A stretch of DNA of 34,102 nt from Legionellales bacterium (GCA_947475765.1 CANJMM010000018.1:1-34102), one strand, 5' to 3'; shown: positions 17,656 through 24,090, numbered from the stretch's first letter. A program made the numbers and translations. The notes: generated from the letters alone by a model not told the origin.

Positions 17656-18483
17656 ATGAGTGTACCTAATTCAATAAATATAAACTATCCTGTAAGAGCA
17701 GTTGGTCAAACGAAAATAAGCCAACTTCTCAAATGCTGGCCTCAGGGTACCGTTTCGGTTCAACCTTGGTTAAATTCGCAGCAAGTTTCTAGGCATTTAG
17801 CCGTGAGGTATATCAAGGGTAAATGGCTTACTAAGATAGGCAAAGGTGCCTACATCAAAGAAGGCGAGGAAGTTGATTGGACTGGGGGTGTTTATGCGCT
17901 TCAGAGTCAATTGGATTTCAAGATTCATGTTGCAGGGCTGACAGCGCTAGAGTTATTAGGCTATGGTCATTTTATGCCCATGGGATCGGGTAACCTAAAG
18001 TGGTTGTCAAAGCACAAATCAGATAAGCGACCTTTACCGGTTTGGTTTAGATATTATTTTAAAAAAGACAATGTAATGTGCATAGAGCAAGGTTTGTTTG
18101 ATGCTGCTTGGGATGAAGCACTAGTTGAGCATACCGTTGGTGACTATAAGATAATGGTCGCAAATCCAGAGCGAGCCATATTGGAATTCCTGCATTTTGA
18201 TTCAAAAGGATCTTCAGTCGCACATGGTTTATTACTGATGGAAAATCTCACAACCCTACGGCCAAAAATAATACAAGAATTACTCGAGTCTTGTCAGTCA
18301 GTTAAGGTTAAGCGGTTGTTTTTAGTGTTAGCAGAGCACCTTAATCATCCTTGGGTAAAAAGGCTTAATGTCGAGAAGATAGATCTCGGCAAAGGAAAGA
18401 GAGTAGTCGGTAAGGGCGGGTATTATAATTCAAAATACCAGTTATCCTTGCCAGTCGATTTAAAAGAGGTTAATCAGACGTAA
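17656..18483 (+). CDS. AbiEi-type antitoxin/transcriptional regulator (type IV TA), module 2
   Basis: A 275-residue protein from the ATG at 17656; an in-frame ATG at 17584 would give 299 residues. The later start is preferred because residues 1-24 of the long form (MSIPNMIKINYT...) are a diverged copy of the next ones (MSVPNSININYP...) and because the inverted repeat at 17605-17637 would then lie upstream. Neither start has a good Shine-Dalgarno sequence. The family pattern is clear: ISQLLKCWPQGTVSVQPWL, a winged-helix stretch with KGKWLTKIGKGAYIKEGEEVDWTGGVYALQSQ, HVAGLTALELLGYGHF and VANPERAILEFL. Its toxin partner is reduced to about 25 codons just downstream, so this is an orphan antitoxin or regulator. 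Confidence 0.82.
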   Translation: MSVPNSININYPVRAVGQTKISQLLKCWPQGTVSVQPWLNSQQVSRHLAVRYIKGKWLTKIGKGAYIKEGEEVDWTGGVYALQSQLDFKIHVAGLTALELLGYGHFMPMGSGNLKWLSKHKSDKRPLPVWFRYYFKKDNVMCIEQGLFDAAWDEALVEHTVGDYKIMVANPERAILEFLHFDSKGSSVAHGLLLMENLTTLRPKIIQELLESCQSVKVKRLFLVLAEHLNHPWVKRLNVEKIDLGKGKRVVGKGGYYNSKYQLSLPVDLKEVNQT

Positions 18484-18484
18484 A

Positions 18485-18598
18485 ATGGATAAAAAATATC
18501 ACCAACAAGTAAGACTATTATTAGAAGTGCTGCCCTTTGTGATGAAGGAAGATTGTTTCCCCCTGTGTCAGGAAAGTTGTCGCGTCTACTATTTTTAA
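18485..18598 (+). pseudogene. truncated AbiEii toxin, module 2
   Basis: One base after the AbiEi stop an ATG opens MDKKYHQQVRLLLEVLPFV and continues MKEDCF, the expected start of an AbiEii toxin that should go on into the L-K-G-G-T-A core. Instead the frame runs into PLCQESCRVYYF and a stop, 37 codons in all. The junction is near 18559, where sequence of a different character (ctgtgtcaggaaagttgtcg) begins; this could be an end of an insertion element. No catalytic residues remain. Confidence 0.7.
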
Positions 18599-18657
18599 AA
18601 AACCCCCTTCAATCTACTATCAGTTTCACTTTCATTATTTATGATTCCGATAAATTC

Positions 18658-18698
18658 CATGTCCTTAAGGTTGCATATAACATAACTTTAGGGACATG
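18658..18698 (+). promoter_or_regulatory. imperfect inverted repeat upstream of hipB, candidate operator
   Basis: CATGTCCTTAAGG (18658-18670) and CTTTAGGGACATG (18686-18698) pair at 11 of 13 positions around a 15-base spacer. It lies immediately upstream of the hipBA promoter. HipB proteins repress their own operons through inverted repeats. Confidence 0.45.
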
Positions 18699-18708
18699 AT
18701 CCCAAAGT

Positions 18709-18737
18709 TTGCCATTTTATATAACAGCCATTATAAT
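18709..18737 (+). promoter_or_regulatory. promoter of hipBA
   Basis: TTGCCA (18709-18714), a 17-bp spacer and TATAAT (18732-18737), with a start site expected near 18744. A second TATAAT at 18744-18749 arises from the direct repeat CCATTATAATA. Confidence 0.6.
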
Positions 18738-18773
18738 AACCATTATAATAGATTTTAAGGTATAAGAGACATT

Positions 18774-19079
18774 ATGATATCAGTTAACATGATAACGCCA
18801 CAAGAGATGCAAAAGGCAATAGCTAAGCAACTGCGTCGCTTACGACTTGAACTTAATTTAAGCCAGCAGACCTTGTCAGAAAAATCAGGGGTAAGTTACG
18901 GCTCTTTAAAAAAGTTTGAGCAAACAGGCCAAATCTCTTTAGCCTCTTTACTCAAGTTGGCGCTGGTTCTTGGGAGCATGGATGATTTTAAGATGCTGTT
19001 TGCTGAAAAAAGTGCGGAAAAAGCCTTATCCCTTGATGAATTGATCAAAGAGGAAAAAAGGGAAAGAGGAAGAAAATGA
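18774..19079 (+). CDS. hipB: HipB-like XRE-family antitoxin/repressor
   Basis: A 101-residue protein with a Cro/CI-type helix-turn-helix at about 19-70: IAKQLRRLRLELNLSQQTLSEKSGVSYGSLKKFEQTG and ISLASLLKLALVL. The C-terminal tail is charged (DELIKEEKRERGRK). The ATG overlaps nothing upstream and has a promoter and inverted repeat in front; its TGA overlaps the ATG of the HipA-like gene by four bases. HipB proteins bind HipA and repress the operon. An internal ATG at 18789 is also possible but no better supported. Confidence 0.85.
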   Translation: MISVNMITPQEMQKAIAKQLRRLRLELNLSQQTLSEKSGVSYGSLKKFEQTGQISLASLLKLALVLGSMDDFKMLFAEKSAEKALSLDELIKEEKRERGRK

Positions 19080-20278
19080 GTCTGATATCCCAAAATCTTG
19101 TGTATGTTTATTATCACGGATCCGTCAAAAGGCAGCTCATGGGCCGATTATTGCTAAAAAATAGACAGATATTTTTTGAATATGATTCTGCTTTTATCAA
19201 AACGATGCTTGAATTATCACCTTTTAAGCTTCCTCTTAAATCCGGCGTAATCGCTTCAAATGATCGAACATTTGAAGGGTTGTTTGGCGTGTTTAATGAC
19301 AGCTTGCCAGATGGTTGGGGGCGATTACTTCTGGAACGTAAAATAATGAATGAGGGGGTTAATCCTGGAATGCTTTCTCCAATTGATCGCCTTTGTTTTG
19401 TTGGAAATAGGGGGATGGGGGCGTTATCTTTTGAACCGGAAAATCCACATCCCGATTTGATCTTTTCTAAAAATTTAGATGAAATTGAGCATGAAATTCA
19501 AGCTACTTTAGGTGAAAATGAAAATGATCGTTACGTAGAGGATTTGTTGATTTTAGGGGGCTCTTCAGGAGGAGCTCGTCCTAAAGTTTTGCTCCATATT
19601 GATAATGAAGATTGGCTCATAAAGTTTAGGTCTAGCCTCGATCCTAAAGATATAAGCGCAATTGAATATGCGTATCACAATATGGCAAAAGAGGCTGGGC
19701 TGATTGTGCCAAAAGCAAAACTTTTCCCTTCAAGGAAGGGCGTAGGCTTTTTTGGCGTTAAGCGTTTTGATAGGCATGGTGATGAGCGTATTCATATGCA
19801 TACCATAGCAGGTCTTTTGCATGCAGATCATCGGGAACCCTCGCTTGATTATGAAAGCATCATGAAAGCAACTTTGTATTTGACAAGAGATGTGGGGCAG
19901 TGTGAGGTGCAATTTAGAAATGCTGTTTTTAATGTCCTCAGCCATAATCGGGACGATCATTCCAAAAACTTTTCATTTTTGATGGATTCAGGTGGTAAAT
20001 GGACGGTATCGCCAGCTTATGACTTAACTTTTTCTTCTGGCCCTTCGGGTGAGCATTCTACAATGATCATGGGCGAAGGAAAAAACCCGACAAAAGCGCA
20101 TTTATTAAAACTGGCAAGTGTTGGGAATATAAAACAAGATAAGGCTTTAGAGATTATTGGCCAGGTTTTATCGGCGACGGCGAAATGGTCTGGATTTGCA
20201 AGTGATGCGGGTGTTTCAAAGTTACAGATTAAAAATATTCGAGAGTCGTTGAGTTTGATTTATAAAAGCTTTGGCTGA
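19076..20278 (+). CDS. hipA: HipA-like serine/threonine kinase toxin
   Basis: A 400-residue protein with the HipA N-terminal subdomain (FEGLFGVFNDSLPDGWGRLLLER) and C-terminal kinase. GGSSGGARPK at 161-170 corresponds to the glycine-rich loop containing the autophosphorylation serine; LIKF carries the ATP-binding lysine; the catalytic loop is HNRDDHSKNF with D284 in the position of Escherichia coli D309, and PAYDLT with D306 is the metal-binding aspartate. All expected catalytic residues are present, so the toxin looks functional. HipA kinases phosphorylate aminoacyl-tRNA synthetases (GltX in E. coli); the target here is unknown. It forms an operon with hipB (4-bp overlap). Confidence 0.88.
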   Translation: MSLISQNLVYVYYHGSVKRQLMGRLLLKNRQIFFEYDSAFIKTMLELSPFKLPLKSGVIASNDRTFEGLFGVFNDSLPDGWGRLLLERKIMNEGVNPGMLSPIDRLCFVGNRGMGALSFEPENPHPDLIFSKNLDEIEHEIQATLGENENDRYVEDLLILGGSSGGARPKVLLHIDNEDWLIKFRSSLDPKDISAIEYAYHNMAKEAGLIVPKAKLFPSRKGVGFFGVKRFDRHGDERIHMHTIAGLLHADHREPSLDYESIMKATLYLTRDVGQCEVQFRNAVFNVLSHNRDDHSKNFSFLMDSGGKWTVSPAYDLTFSSGPSGEHSTMIMGEGKNPTKAHLLKLASVGNIKQDKALEIIGQVLSATAKWSGFASDAGVSKLQIKNIRESLSLIYKSFG

Positions 20279-20279
20279 A

Positions 20280-20302
20280 AAATGGCGACAGATAAATTTA
20301 GC
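20280..20302. repeat. 23-bp repeat with TGGCGACA core, copy 1
   Basis: This stretch directly after hipA matches 24068-24090 at 22 of 23 positions in the same orientation. It resembles a solo end of an insertion sequence; no matching transposase is present in the window. Confidence 0.5.
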
Positions 20303-20385
20303 CACAATTTTTTATTTTTTACATCCTGTTTTAAAATCACCTCTAAAACGATCACTATTAACCTATAAGATTACGAAAAGACTTT

Positions 20386-20784
20386 TTGATCAATTCAAAA
20401 CGAAATGACTTCATTCATCAAATATCTGCAAAACTAGCCGACAAAAACCAAGCGACGAGCTTTGCGATAGAAGATCTTCACATCAAAGGCATGGTCCAAA
20501 ACCACAAACTGGCGAGAGCCATATCGGATTGTGGTTGGCGGAGGTTTCTCAACGCCTTGTCTTATAAATGTGATTGGAATGGAAAAAATGTTATCAAGAT
20601 AGGCCGATTTGCAGCAAGTTCTAAAACGTGCAGTGCCAGCGGTGTCAAACAAGAAAAATTACCCCCCTCTATTCGAGAATGGGCATGTTCTTGCGGTGCC
20701 CAGCATGATAGGGATATCAATGCGGCTATCATGATAAAACAATTTTCCTTAGCACAACCGCCAGGACAATGCGCGGCTGCATAA
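20386..20784 (+). pseudogene. tnpB: TnpB (IS200/IS605 OrfB) C-terminal fragment
   Basis: About 130 residues corresponding to the C-terminal third of a TnpB RNA-guided nuclease. SFAIEDLHIKGM holds the RuvC-II glutamate, followed by NHKLARAISDCGWRRF and the zinc-ribbon region SSKTCSASG...WACSCG, then QHDRDINAAI with the RuvC-III aspartate. The N-terminal two-thirds, including RuvC-I, are absent; the frame is closed by a TAA near 20359, and 20386 is a TTG rather than a true start. The second zinc cysteine of the first C-x2-C pair is serine. The remnant keeps its own right end downstream but cannot encode an active nuclease. Confidence 0.85.
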
Positions 20785-20910
20785 AGTGTTCCCCTGTGGC
20801 AATACCCTTGTGTGAGGGGGCCGCAGCGAAAGGACAAATAATTTGTATTCATCGGGTCGCAGGAAGCCCCCACTAGAGTGTTTTAACACTTAGTGGTGGG
20901 AGTATGTCAC
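20785..20910 (+). mobile_element. right end of an IS200/IS605-type element, candidate omega-RNA scaffold
   Basis: After the tnpB stop the sequence holds several GC-rich stems and then a strong hairpin, CCCCCACTAGAGTGTT/AACACTTAGTGGTGGG (about 20868-20900), followed by agtatgtcac ending at 20910. This layout is typical of the IS605-group right end, which also forms the 3' part of the TnpB guide RNA. The next bases (20911 on) would be the guide segment and are the start of the relaxase remnant. The left end was not found. Confidence 0.65.
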
Positions 20911-20975
20911 TAATTATGCTCAGTATCTGTACTTTAAAATCAGCCTCCCAAGCATCCCAATATTATCAATCTGAA
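20911..20975. repeat. 65-bp direct repeat, copy A (start of a relaxase gene)
   Basis: Identical to 23096-23160 except for one base (c for t in the agcatc.caa context). Both copies begin taattatgctc and encode the first residues of a MobF-type relaxase. Confidence 0.95.
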
Positions 20976-21159
20976 AATTAGTCCAACTGGCAAGGGTCAT
21001 CGCCCTGGGTATGATTTAACTTTCTCAGCTCCAAAATCTACCTCTATATTGGGGATTGCGGGAGAAGATAAGCGAGTGATAGAAGCCCACCGAAACGCCG
21101 TTAAAAAAGTAATCACCAGCATTGGGTCGAGGGTCTGGCTTGTATTATTGTCTTTATAA
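20916..21159 (+). pseudogene. MobF/TrwC-type conjugative relaxase, degraded fragment A
   Basis: ATG at 20916 encodes MLSICTLKSASQASQYYQSE, the usual N-terminus of TrwC/TraI-type (MobF) relaxases, then meets TAG at 20979. From 20974 another frame continues KISPTGKGHRPGYDLTFSAP and KSTSILGIAGEDKRVIEAHR, a hallmark segment of the same domain, and then reaches a stop at 21157. The intervening residues of the real protein are missing, so this is an internally deleted and frameshifted gene. Relaxases nick the transfer origin of conjugative plasmids and integrative elements; its presence shows that such an element was here. Confidence 0.75.
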
Positions 21160-21324
21160 TAAATTAAGATCTTAATTTTATACCGTCTGTATTTTTGCCT
21201 TGCTATTGATCAGGGCGCCAATATTAGTCAGTTGAATCGCCACTAAAAGCTAACTTATTCATCCTGCCAGTTTTATCTCTACAATCCTCTAAAAATATAA
21301 AACCCTGATAAAAAGTTTGATGTA

Positions 21325-21363
21325 TTCTCCAATATATGCTATTTTTTAACATATAACGGAGAA
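21325..21363 (+). promoter_or_regulatory. candidate AbiEi operator (14-bp imperfect inverted repeat), module 3
   Basis: TTCTCCAATATATG (21325-21338) and CATATAACGGAGAA (21350-21363) are complementary at 12 of 14 positions around an 11-base spacer. The right arm includes the GGAGA used as ribosome site for the GTG at 21373, so repressor binding could cover the promoter. Confidence 0.5.
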
Positions 21364-21372
21364 AGTTTCAAA

Positions 21373-22188
21373 GTGAATATAAAAGAATTCATGTATGTGC
21401 ACCCAATTTTTCAGTTGAATGAATTTGAAAATTGGAAACGTGCAAAGGGAGAAATTAAAGACTCTTCGATTCATTCTTCTATCAACTATTTGATAGGATC
21501 CGGACAGATCAAAAGAATTCGTCGTGAGCTATTTGGCGTAATTCCACCTAATGAAAATGCTAATACTGTTAATTTTGATAAGTATTTGATTGCAGCTAAA
21601 ATTGTTGATGATAGTATTTTGGCATACCATACTGCGTTAGAACTGCATGGGTTGGCTTATTCTTCTTTCGAGCAATTAACATTTTTAACAAATAAAAAGA
21701 TTAAACCTTTAGAAATTTATTCAAATTGGTTTCAGTCCGTACAAACGCCTAAAGTTTTAAAAGATGAAAAATTAGAGAATTTTTTCACTCAGGAAATTGA
21801 TCGGCAAGGGGTTAAAGTCAAAATAACGAATATTTCACGTACATTTGTTGATGTTATCGATCGCCATGATTTAAGCGGTGGATGGGAAGAAGTGGTTCGT
21901 TCAGTAAGCAATATTGCGACATTAAATGTTGAAGAGGTATTTGAATATTGTTTAACTCGAAAAAATAATACGTTAAGCGCTAAAGTGGGTTATTTTTTAG
22001 AACAGCGAATAGGGGCTTTTTCTCCACCTATAGAGATAATTGAAAAATTAATAAAATTATCCCCATCTAAACCCCAGTATATTGGTAATATAGCTAAAGA
22101 AAAACATAAATTAATAAAAAAATGGAATTTAATGGTTCCAGTGAATGTGGTAAGTCAAATGTGGAATGAGCCGAATTATGATGTCTAA
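21373..22188 (+). CDS. AbiEi-type antitoxin/transcriptional regulator (COG5340-like), module 3
   Basis: A 271-residue protein from a GTG start with GGAGA about 11 bases upstream; the next in-frame ATG is at 21391. An N-terminal winged-helix region (SSIHSSINYLIGSGQIKRIRRELFGVI) precedes the AbiEi core with DDSILAYHTALELHGLAYSSF and ISRTFVDVIDRHDLSGGWEEV. It differs in subfamily from the other two AbiEi proteins in the window. It overlaps the AbiEii gene by up to 23 bp. Since its toxin partner has lost the DxD segment, it may now act mainly as a regulator. Confidence 0.85.
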   Translation: MNIKEFMYVHPIFQLNEFENWKRAKGEIKDSSIHSSINYLIGSGQIKRIRRELFGVIPPNENANTVNFDKYLIAAKIVDDSILAYHTALELHGLAYSSFEQLTFLTNKKIKPLEIYSNWFQSVQTPKVLKDEKLENFFTQEIDRQGVKVKITNISRTFVDVIDRHDLSGGWEEVVRSVSNIATLNVEEVFEYCLTRKNNTLSAKVGYFLEQRIGAFSPPIEIIEKLIKLSPSKPQYIGNIAKEKHKLIKKWNLMVPVNVVSQMWNEPNYDV

Positions 22189-22999
22189 AGAAACATTAAT
22201 AAGCCAGGCAAGAAAGTTTGATTATAAACCTGAAAATTATGAGAAGGTTTATAAATTACTGTTTGTTTTAGAGCAGTTTATGTCTGTTCCGTATTTAAAA
22301 GATCGGCTTGTTTTAAAAGGAGGTACGGCACTTATTGAACAACAACGTGCTCCAACACAACATGCCGGGGGAAAAAACGTTTGGAAATATGATAGTGCTT
22401 TAGGTCAAAAAGGTAATTTAGAAATTGACCTAAACTATATGTTCAGAAATCCTTTATGGCCAATAATCGAACTTGAATCTAAACTATCTTTTTCAAATTC
22501 ATTAAAAGTGCCTGTTTTAGATATTCATGAGTTGGCTTCAGGGAAGTTGTCGGCCTTGTTTGCAAGAAAGGTAAGCCGAGACTTTTTTGACGCGCATTAT
22601 TTACTCACGAAATGTAATTTAAGCAAATCAAAGTTGCGAGAAACATTTGTAGTTTATGCGGCCTTTTCTACTTCTTTAGTTGAAGATGTATCAATTAAAT
22701 CTGTACAATATGATGTAATAGATATTCGAAATAAACTTTTTCCTGTTTTGAAACAAAAAGAGACATCAAGAAAAAAGATTCATATTGAAAAATGGGCAAA
22801 TCAACTGCTATCAGAATTAAGGGGGAGCCTTTCTATTATATTACCACTTCAAAAAAATGAACTGGATTTTATAAGGCTTATACGTGAGCAGGGTGAAATA
22901 AAACCTGAATTGATAACGGATAATGAAAGTTTGATCGAATCTATTTTGATGCATCCTCTGCTAAAATGGAATGCCATGAAGGTACATATGAAAAAATAA
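22166..22999 (+). CDS. AbiEii-type nucleotidyltransferase toxin, module 3, with in-frame loss of the DxD segment
   Basis: A 277-residue protein of the COG2253/AbiEii group; the likely biological start is the ATG at 22181 (MSKETLISQARKFDYKPENY). LVLKGGTALI at 48-57 should lead into the N-L-F...R-L-S-V-D-I-D-L segment that carries the two metal-binding aspartates. Instead it jumps to EQQRAPTQHAGGKNVWKYDSALGQ, which belongs well downstream of them. The rest follows the family: NLEIDLNYMFRNPLWP, VPVLDIHELASGKLSALFAR and SRDFFDAHYLL. The frame is open, so the result is a deletion of roughly 50 residues and a probably inactive toxin. The antitoxin partner overlaps its start. Confidence 0.85.
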   Translation: MSRIMMSKETLISQARKFDYKPENYEKVYKLLFVLEQFMSVPYLKDRLVLKGGTALIEQQRAPTQHAGGKNVWKYDSALGQKGNLEIDLNYMFRNPLWPIIELESKLSFSNSLKVPVLDIHELASGKLSALFARKVSRDFFDAHYLLTKCNLSKSKLRETFVVYAAFSTSLVEDVSIKSVQYDVIDIRNKLFPVLKQKETSRKKIHIEKWANQLLSELRGSLSIILPLQKNELDFIRLIREQGEIKPELITDNESLIESILMHPLLKWNAMKVHMKK

Positions 23000-23095
23000 A
23001 ATCAATCACCAAGCGCAACCAATAACCCTGAAAAAACTCATAAATAATGCCATAATTACACTATCTTAAATCTAAAAGCTTAAATAGTGATTTAA
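23000..23095. other. short spacer with no recognised feature
   Basis: AT-rich sequence between the AbiEii stop and the second relaxase remnant. It ends gatttaa just before taattatg, and so may preserve the sequence that stood left of the TnpB-element insertion point in the other copy. Confidence 0.5.
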
Positions 23096-23160
23096 TAATT
23101 ATGCTCAGTATCTGTACTTTAAAATCAGCCTCCCAAGCATCTCAATATTATCAATCTGAA
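23096..23160. repeat. 65-bp direct repeat, copy B (start of a relaxase gene)
   Basis: Matches 20911-20975 at 64 of 65 positions. In this copy no transposon end adjoins the repeat. Confidence 0.95.
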
Positions 23161-23163
23161 TAA
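23101..23163 (+). pseudogene. MobF/TrwC-type relaxase, N-terminal fragment B
   Basis: ATG at 23101 gives MLSICTLKSASQASQYYQSE and then TAA at 23161. It is the same 20 residues as fragment A, with unrelated sequence after it. Nothing else of a relaxase was seen downstream. Confidence 0.65.
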
Positions 23164-23285
23164 AGGTTTTAAGCTCAAATATGCAACCAATATATCTATC
23201 ATTTGCGCTAAATTCAGGGAAAAACTGTTGCCAAAATTTTGCAAACAAACGATACTAATACAAGAAACTTACTAGGAGAAAACAA

Positions 23286-23351
23286 ATGGCATTGATAGCA
23301 AAAGAAATTAAAATAGAAAAGATCGACCTACGAATTAAAATCGACAGCTAG
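23286..23351 (+). CDS. 21-residue ORF, possible stub of a DUF1778-like antitoxin
   Basis: ATG at 23286 has a very good ribosome site (AGGAG at 23274-23278, 7 bases away) and encodes MALIAKEIKIEKIDLRIKI then DS and stop. The K-I-D-L-R-I pattern recalls the N-terminal strand of DUF1778/TacA-type antitoxins, but the ORF is too short to be sure. It may be a remnant or a small protein; the strong ribosome site is its main support. Confidence 0.35.
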   Translation: MALIAKEIKIEKIDLRIKIDS

Positions 23352-23370
23352 GATTAATAGAGGTTTTATT

Positions 23371-24023
23371 ATGGATTCAAATCTTAATACTATAAATTTT
23401 TCCGCACTCACCCAAGATGAGAAAAATACGCAAATTTTAAATGCCGCCCGGAATGGTAACACTGCCGTGGTGGAGCAATTAATAGCGGCCAAGGCGAATA
23501 TAGAAGCTGCTAACCGAAATGGCTACACCGCCCTGATATGGGCTGCCGATAATGGTCACACTTCTGTAGTGGAGCGATTTCAAATTATAAACATGCAGGT
23601 TTTCTATTATTAAATGCCCTATCTCCTGAACGTGTTGAGGTTCTTTCACGCGAGCCTGATCTTGCTTCACTCATACAATCATTTCGTCGTACTATCGCCA
23701 GGGCTAAAATTGACGCCATCCAAACTTACATGGCCCTCTTTTCTCATAAAGAACAACAAAGAATACCACTAGAGTTAATGAATCCAATTTTAGCGTTTAA
23801 ATTTCCCACTTGGCTAAGCTCTCGTGAAGATCTAAAAATTGAAGAGATTCCGGCATTAAAAAGATTGTTGGATAAAATGCCCAAAGCCGTTATTTCTACT
23901 GCAGCGGAAGAACCCCTTGCCCAAGCACCAGTGCCTGTCACTTTCAAACCTTCAGCTGCCGCTGAAGAACCAAAAGAAGAAGGGCCGTCAAGTAAAAAAC
24001 ACAACCCTAATAGCAATCGGTAA
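23371..24023 (+). pseudogene. ankyrin-repeat protein gene with a frameshift
   Basis: The first frame (23371-23613) encodes about 67 residues with two ankyrin repeats: QILNAARNGNTAVVEQLI then AAKANIEAANRNGYTALIWA and ADNGHTSVVER. At about 23571-23577 the reading changes by one base to the frame ending at 24023, which continues AISNYKHAGFLLLNALSPER and a C-terminal domain with PILAFKFPTWLSSREDLK, then a Pro/Ala/Glu-rich tail. Joined, they make one protein of about 217 residues; loss of one or more repeats at the junction probably caused the shift. Ankyrin proteins are often secreted effectors in intracellular bacteria, but no secretion signal is evident. A good terminator follows. Confidence 0.7.
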
Positions 24024-24037
24024 AGTCTATTTTTAAG

Positions 24038-24064
24038 GGGGCAATGTAGGTTGCCCCTTTTTTT
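24038..24064 (+). terminator. intrinsic terminator after the ankyrin gene
   Basis: GGGGCAA (24038-24044), loop TGTAGG, TTGCCCC (24051-24057) and a run of seven Ts. Confidence 0.9.
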
Positions 24065-24067
24065 AAC

Positions 24068-24090
24068 AAATGGCGACAGAGAAATTTAGC
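24068..24090. repeat. 23-bp repeat with TGGCGACA core, copy 2
   Basis: Matches 20280-20302 at 22 of 23 positions in the same orientation. The sequence from here to the tRNA-Arg gene holds no recognised gene. Confidence 0.5.

Noticed and set aside
20562-20873. Minus-strand ORF over the TnpB remnant and right end
   Set aside because: It has no family resemblance and overlaps a clearly recognisable TnpB fragment on the other strand.
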